NCBI GenBank assembly: GCA_964036315.1
Contig: OZ038517.1
Span: 15,494,713 to 15,558,712 of the forward strand
Direction: 5' to 3'
Source: Acanthosepion esculentum
Taxonomy: Eukaryota; Mollusca; Cephalopoda; Sepiida; Sepiidae
DNA length: 64,000 nt
In this document: one piece after another, positions 58,196-64,000 of the stretch
Numbering within the stretch: the first letter of the stretch is position 1
Layout: each line of letters opens with the position of its first letter
Notes under the pieces: model-generated
The model's input: the letters and a program-made list of their open reading frames with translations, nothing else
Database searches by the model: none
What the model was told of the DNA's origin: nothing
Made by a program: the position numbers and the translations under genes

Positions 58196-59863
58196 CTTAG
58201 CATGAAACGTTTAAAAAAAATATAAAGAACAATAGACCGATAATAAATGGTTCCCAGAGCATCGAGATTTATACAATAGACCAGATGACCGTCTAAAAGC
58301 AATGATCAGTTTGTGTGAACAGGTAAAGTGTTGACAGTGTTTAGGCAAATAATGTCTAGATCTGACACGAGAAGAATTGTTTAAACTAAATGAATTCATT
58401 TTGCTAGATGTCGGAATGAAAAACAATAAATTGAACACCTGCAGAATGATGACCTTTGACTGAACAAATTGTCACCATAATGGGAGTTGCAAAAATTTCC
58501 ACGGGAAAGTGTCTCTTGAGTCGAAGGCGTGAAAGCCAATTGTTGTGTTAATTCAGTTATGAGATTATAGCATTTTAAACCATATTTTTTATAATTAATC
58601 TTCGACCTCATGCTGGGGGGCGGGTAGCAGATATTAAGGAGGTTGAAGGAACTGCTCACGCCCGCTGGAAAGCGATGGTGGGAAAGTTAATAAGAGAAAG
58701 TAGAAGTAGCCATGGGAGAAGGAGAATTCCCCAAAATTATGAATTGATTTAATTTCTCAAGACCAAAACAATGGACTCTTGTTGGAAATCAGGGGGTTCA
58801 CCGAAACCCAACCTACATCTTGCCCCGCACCGGTTTCTAGTTAGAGTCCATAAAAGTGAATGCACGAAAGCCATTCATTCAGTTCAGTTCAGAGTTACGA
58901 GTTGACAGCTGAGAGCTGAGAAGGGAAGCGGCGGAGGTTGATGAGAGATTCCGCAACTCCTGCCGAACACAAGAATCTCCGACTTCAGCCTTGAGCCAAA
59001 TCTTACCAATTCAGTAAAACAGATTTCTCTAACTTCACAAGCCAAAACTTACCAGCTTACCCAAGTGTTGCGCCCGATTTAGGAACGGGTTTGGACGACA
59101 AACACCTGTGTGCTAACACAGCTACTAACAAACCATTGTATGCAGTATTGATATAAAAATAGTAATTATTTTTATATATATTTCGAGTGCTGTTTTTCCG
59201 CCAGTTTTATTGCACGACTTCACTCGTCTTGGACCGGCCCAACAGAAAGATACCTGCGACGAATCGATCTTGGCCTCCTTATAATCAAATCAATCACAAC
59301 GTGGGGCAAGGCAGGTCAGGATCGAAGAGATCACTCCATTGATCAAACCAGGATCCACCCCGGGCTGACCACGACGAAAGGTTACGTTTGTTGCCGTTTG
59401 CCGTGAACAAGGAACGAACCTGAAGTGTTACACTACAAGACTCCACTACTAGCGAGAGACAAAAAGTTATCTCTCTTTGATCAAACAAAAATAACAATGG
59501 AAATTAATTATAAAATATTCACGAGAATAGAAAACAGTCACGTGTCCTGACAAGACCCACACGAGACCCTGTTAGGCGGAAGTGAATTTTTCTCTTTTGC
59601 TCCTGGAAGTTAAAGTATCAAGACGAATCATTTCAGGCTTGTGACAAACTAAACAGATAAGTACAAAAAATTCATATTGTTTTTGGTACATAGTCTTTTG
59701 TAAGTATGGTAATTTTTATTAAGAATTTCAAATATAAAATATATATGTTCAATATATATAAAATATATATGTTCAAATATAAAATATATATATTGAAGTG
59801 TTTTTATACGAAGAATTTTGTGTTTGATTTGAACTTTTCATATATTTATGTTGTATCACTCAT
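58196..59863. other. Gene-free DNA; possible LTR-like stretch
   Basis: 58612-59075 follows a G-rich run (TGCTGGGGGGCGGG) after the gypsy pol tail and contains a TATA-like CCATAAAAG (58848), so it could be a 3' LTR, but no matching 5' copy is in the window. A small AAATATATATGTTC repeat is at 59735-59800. Confidence 0.3.
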
Positions 59864-60872
59864 TCACATTAAATGAGATAAATGTTTCATATTCCACACA
59901 ACAACATCTGCTATATAGCGTCCTGCTACTTTAGACTGTAAATTGGTACGTGCCAGAGAGATAACTTCGTTAGAGGGCAGGGGTTTACACCTATAGATTT
60001 TCACTAGTGAATAACTTACAAATCTCTGGAAGCTGCCAGTACCGAGTAGAGTATTCACGGTTTTGCCATTTATTCGAGCCGATAGAACAGTTTTCGACAA
60101 ATTAAGGGGTATGGTTGCCAATATACTGTAGGTAGTTGCTGAAGAAGTAGACCCAGGTTTGGGTTTAGACCTACAGGCTTTCGCATCATGCCCTATCTGA
60201 CCTCAGGATTTGCATATAGCCTCCCTGGCTGGTCACTGTGTACAGGGGTGTTTTCCAAGCCCACAGAATAAACAATTCGCCCTTAAAGATGCCGAGATGG
60301 TTTGGTTAAAAGAGGTATTGTTAGTAATAGTATCAGAGGCAGCGGTATTAACGGTCTAGTCGAAATTTGCTCTTTTTTTAGCTACCTCTAAGGAACGTTC
60401 CTGTTCAAATGCTATCTCCAACTCTAAGGTTTTGTTCTCCAATAGATGTTGGCGAATCTACCTGGAATTATATCTTGTTAATACAGGCGTCTCTTAGGTG
60501 TTCGTTTTTGCAATCCTCGAAAAACCGAAAATTGCAGTCCTGTGTTAAAAGACTTACATTTTTCGGGTACTGATCCAGGCTTTCTTTTGGATCTTGTTCG
60601 CAGTTGGAGAACAAATGTCGTGCTGTTCTTAGGCTCAACGTAGAGCTTTTTGGGCGATACCACAGCCGTCTCGTAAGAGGTTGATTCTTTAACCCTTAAT
60701 GTTTGTAAATCGCCAGGGACAGAAAGCCAGTGAGTACATTTAATCTGATTGTACTTTCAGGGTTGATAGCGTCAAAATTACTGAAAGTTTTAAACCAATG
60801 GTGCCAGTGGTCTGCAGTGGCATTTGCATTAGAGTCCGCCTCGAAAAGACAGGGTTTCAGATATCTTTCCAT
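59864..60872 (-). pseudogene. Gypsy gag and protease remnant, upstream of copy C
   Basis: Minus strand: gag start near 60872 with HWHHWFKTF and NPESTIRLNVLTGFLS, a stop, then LRTRSKRKPGSVPEK with frameshifts. Protease region 59864-60121 reads INGKTVNTLLGTGSFQRFVS, where the aspartic-protease DTG has become GTG. RT and later domains are absent. Confidence 0.65.
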
Positions 60873-60890
60873 AGTTTATGTTGAATAAAT

Positions 60891-61053
60891 TGTTGTGAGC
60901 TAAGTAGAAAGCGTTTAGCTTGATTCAACATATAACGTTGCTATTGTTAACGGAACACTGCTAAGATTAAGCTACGGTTTTTATAGGTTGTGTTAGGGGA
61001 GTAGTATCAGTAAGCGGGGGTGGTGGTAGAGAAGAATAGTAGTGACTACGACA
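60891..61053 (-). repeat. 5' LTR of minus-strand gypsy beside copy C promoter
   Basis: Minus strand starts TGTCGTAGTCACTACTATTC at 61053 (same start as at 36163), has CTATAAAAACC as TATA, and may end CTCACAACA at 60891. The start codon of gag follows within 20 bp and no primer-binding site is evident, so the 3' border is uncertain. Confidence 0.55.
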
Positions 61054-61060
61054 CCGCCCT

Positions 61061-61067
61061 TATAAAA
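61061..61067 (+). promoter_or_regulatory. Putative TATA box, copy C
   Basis: TATAAAA 97 bp upstream of the copy C ATG, in the same context as copy B, with the minus-strand LTR edge again 7 bp upstream. Confidence 0.5.
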
Positions 61068-61157
61068 TCTAAACTCTTTCTCTGGTTCGCAATTAACAAC
61101 ATTCTGGTGTTTAAAAAGAAAGCAGTCACCTTAATCAGCACGTTAGAAAAAAACAAA

Positions 61158-61685
61158 ATGGAGGAGAGACGGCGACGATCTGCTTCAAGCGAGCTACTTG
61201 AAAATATTGGCCAAGCAACGCATGTAAGATCCTCATCGACCCCAGACAGCACCACACCGGCTTGTGCACAGTCCGAGAAGATATTCAAGATCATTCTGAT
61301 TTCGATAGCAACTGCTGAACTTGTTTTTTTGCTTGTTTCTTTCTCGTTAATCTACATTGTTGATCACCCTACCAAAAAGCAACATGGTGAGGATGATATC
61401 AATAAACCCCAGGCTGTCAACTACCGAACTGGGGCCTCAGAGACACTTCGGGCCGATTCTAAACAACAGGACACACAACTGCCTGTGTTGTTGTCATTCA
61501 TCAATGTGAAAGAGAATCCATACCTTCGTTCTAATTTAGAATTGTGCGTTAAATCTATGTTTACCCACGCGTCGAGTGATTTACATTTGATAATTATAAT
61601 ACTTGGCGATGTATACAGCCAAGAAATTGCCGCTTCGATCATAAAAAGTGCAGCTGAAACAGTCCCAAATAAAGTCAAATACGAG
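61158..61685 (+). CDS. XXYLT1: XXYLT1-like xylosyltransferase copy C, exon 1 (gene runs off window)
   Basis: Third paralogous first exon, 176 codons, phase-0 donor GAG|GTAACA. It has the same tail, anchor and stem layout but lacks three residues (NPR in A and B) in the stem after KKQHG, an in-frame deletion. It is more diverged than A is from B, including an acidic residue in the anchor (TAELVF against TAGLVF) and changes in the cytosolic tail. Exon 2 is not in the window. A mariner remnant starts 96 bp after the donor and leads into satellite DNA, so whether the gene is complete cannot be judged here. The open frame and intact donor argue against a simple pseudogene. Confidence 0.78.
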
Positions 61686-61780
61686 GTAACATTTTTCTCT
61701 TTTTCATAGTACCAATTATATATATATATATATATTTTTACAAACACATAAATGAAATCATGTTTGCTTGCGGGGATATA

Positions 61781-62351
61781 TTAGGTTGTCACACATGAAA
61801 TGACGCATTTTTTTGGTTGGTTGTTGATCGGGTCGCCTAACGAAGTAACCTCTTTAGTATATAGAACGATCCTGACTTATTCCTGACTATTTTTCTTGCC
61901 AGATAATTTTTCATTCAATATATTGTTACTCATAAACCCAATGAAAATGATTACAATGAAACAATGTCGAATAATCTTACTATATGAGTACAAACTGGGA
62001 AAATGAACCATTTTGCATCGAATCATTACAGGCGATGAGAAATGGATACTCGTTGACAACAGTAACAGCATAGCTCAGTGGTTAGATGCAGGTGAATCAC
62101 CAAAACAATATCCAAAACCTCCACTGAATGGTAAAAAGTTGATGTTTACTGTATGGTGGTCTTTCAAAGGGGTTATTCATTATTCATTCTTACCTCAAGA
62201 GAAAACAATAACAGCAACCTCGTATTGTGGAGAAATTGAGCGTGTGCACGAAAAATTGAATAAGAAACATGTTAGGCATGTCATTAAGGATGGCCAAATT
62301 GTGCTGCATGACAACGCACGGCCACACCCTTCTCAATTAACTGTCCAGTAA
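61781..62351 (+). mobile_element. Mariner remnant in XXYLT1-C intron 1
   Basis: Begins TTAGGTTGTCACACATGAAA after TA (61779-61780), a typical mariner end. An N-terminal transposase start (KQCRIILLYEYKLGK, from 61941) meets an in-frame TGA and is fused by a large deletion to LHRIITGDEKWILVDN. QWLDAGESP, TVWWSFKGVIHYSF and VLHDNARPH follow. The helix-turn-helix region is missing. First two catalytic Asp (TGDEKW, HDN) are kept. At 62331 the sequence enters the 167-bp array. Confidence 0.8.
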
Positions 62352-64000
62352 GATGCATAGCCTGAAATCTGAAATGTTGCCTCATCCTCCATATTCACTT
62401 GGTGTCTCTCCTACTGATTATCACTTATTTAAGCATTTTGAGCTTTTCATAGGCAATAAGACATTCTCCAATAAGATATAATTGAAGCATTTCAACTTCT
62501 CAATTAACTGTCCAATAAGATGCATAGCCTGAAATCTGAAATTTTGCCTCATCCTCCATATTCACTTGGTGTCTGTCCTACTGATTATCACTTATTTAAG
62601 CATTTTGAACTTTTCATAGGCAATAAGACATTCTCCAATAAGATATAATTGAAGCATTTCAACTTCTCAATTAACTGTCCAATAATATGCATAGCCTGAA
62701 ATCTGAAATTTTGCCTCATCCTCCATATTCACTTGGTGTCTCTCCTACTGATTATCACTTATTTAAGCATTTTGAACTTTTCATAGGCAATAAGACATTC
62801 TCCAATAAGATATAATTGAAGCATTTCAACTTCTCAATTAACTGTCCAATAAGATGCATAGCCTGAAATCTGAAATTTTGCCTCATCCTCCATATTCACT
62901 TGGTGTCTCTCCTACTGATTATCACTTATTTAAGCATTTTGAACTTTTCATAGGCAATAAGACATTCTCCAATAAGATATAATTGAAGCATTTCAACTTC
63001 TCAATTAACTGTCCAATAAGATGCATAGCCTGAAATCTGAAATTTTGCCTCATCCTCCATATTCACTTGGTGTCTCTCCTACTGATTATCACTTATTTAA
63101 GCATTTTGAACTTTTCATAGGCAATAAGACATTCTCCAATAAGATATAATTGAAGCATTTCAACTTCTCAATTAACTGTCCAATGAGATGCATAGCCTGA
63201 AATCTGAAATTTTGCCTCATCCTCCATATTCACTTGGTGTCTCTCCTACTGATTATCACTTATTTAAGCATTTTGAACTTTTCATAGGCAATAAGACATT
63301 CTCCAATAAGATATAATTGAAGCATTTCAACTTCTCAATTAACTGTCCAATAAGATGCATAGCCTGAAATCTGAAATTTTGCCTCATCCTCCATATTCAC
63401 TTGGTGTCTCTCCTACTGATTATCACTTATTTAAGCATTTTGAACTTTTCATAGGCAATAAGACATTCTCCAATAAGATATAATTGAAGCATTTCAACTT
63501 CTCAATTAACTGTCCAATAAGATGCATAGCCTGAAATCTGAAATTTTGCCTCATCCTCCATATTCACTTGATATCTCTCCTACTGATTATCACTTATTTA
63601 AGCATTTTGAGCTTTTCATAGGCAATAAGACATTCCCCAATAAGATATAATTGAAGCATTTCAACTTCTCAATTAACTGTCCAATAAGATGCATAGCCTG
63701 AAATCTGAAATTTTGCTTCATCCTCCATATTCACTTGATATCTCTCCTACTGATTATCACTTATTTAAGCATTTTGAACTTTTCATAGGCAATAAGACAT
63801 TCTCCAATAAGATATAATTGAAGCATTTCAACTTCTCAATTAACTGTCCAATAAGATGCATAGCCTGAAATCTGAAATTTTGCCTCATCCTCCATATTCA
63901 CTTGGTGTCTCTCCTACTGATTATCACTTATTTAAGCATTTTGAACTTTTCATAGGCAATAAGACATTCTCCAATAAGATATAATTGAAGCATTTCAACT
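62331..64000 (+). repeat. 167-bp satellite derived from mariner transposase, 10 units to window end
   Basis: TCTCAATTAACTGTCC recurs at 62331, 62498, 62665, 62832, 62999, 63166, 63333, 63500, 63667 and 63834, spacing exactly 167. Each unit encodes (one frame) ILPHPPYSLGVSPTDYHLFK, the last catalytic block of the adjoining mariner. Units are nearly identical; a CTTGATATCT variant marks units 8 and 9. The array is cut by the window edge. Confidence 0.92.

Overview
This is AT-rich animal genomic DNA, almost entirely non-coding and packed with transposons and microsatellites. The only host gene I recognise is a tandemly duplicated glycosyltransferase related to xyloside xylosyltransferase 1 (XXYLT1). 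The repeat mix (RTE/BovB-type LINE, other LINE tails, Penelope-like RT, Ty3/gypsy elements, several mariner-type elements, a Helitron-like insert, tRNA-derived SINEs, long (TA)n tracts) and long AT-rich introns suggest a lophotrochozoan, perhaps a cephalopod mollusc. That placement is inference; no marker gene here proves it.

Layout. 1-15.6 kb is gene-free and holds dispersed repeats, a 2-kb TIR element (5879-7920), a dead mariner (9936-10835), PHD-finger-like repeat fragments (10.9-12.2 kb) and SINE-like units. XXYLT1 copy A lies at 15805-25271 (exon 1 15805-16341, exon 2 24597-25271). Its 8.3-kb intron holds a second TIR element, three further TIR/foldback elements, a transposon whose body is a 34-bp minisatellite, and a LINE tail. 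25.3-41.6 kb is intergenic: MITEs, a polypyrimidine tract of about 870 bp, a triplicated SINE body, a Penelope tail, MITE pairs, and a minus-strand gypsy element split by a plus-strand RTE LINE. XXYLT1 copy B lies at 41737-47341 (exons 41737-42273 and 46667-47341). 47.3-61 kb is intergenic and partly duplicates the previous spacer; it contains a Penelope RT, a solo LTR, a plus-strand gypsy remnant split by a Helitron-like insert, and a minus-strand gypsy gag/protease piece. XXYLT1 copy C exon 1 is at 61158-61685; its exon 2 lies beyond the window. Its intron starts with a mariner remnant that passes straight into a 167-bp tandem satellite made of transposase sequence and running to the window end.

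How it fits together. Each exon 1 encodes a short cytosolic tail, a membrane anchor and the start of the lumenal catalytic domain. Each exon 2 encodes the rest, with the DxD metal site. The splice is phase 0 in all copies. The homologous TATA-containing 5' region is visible in all three copies, but in B and C a minus-strand LTR starts 7 bp upstream of the TATA box, so that insertion probably preceded the B/C duplication. The paralogous introns and spacers act as empty-site controls for each other and date several insertions relative to the duplications. I see no CRISPR, operon or prokaryotic system.
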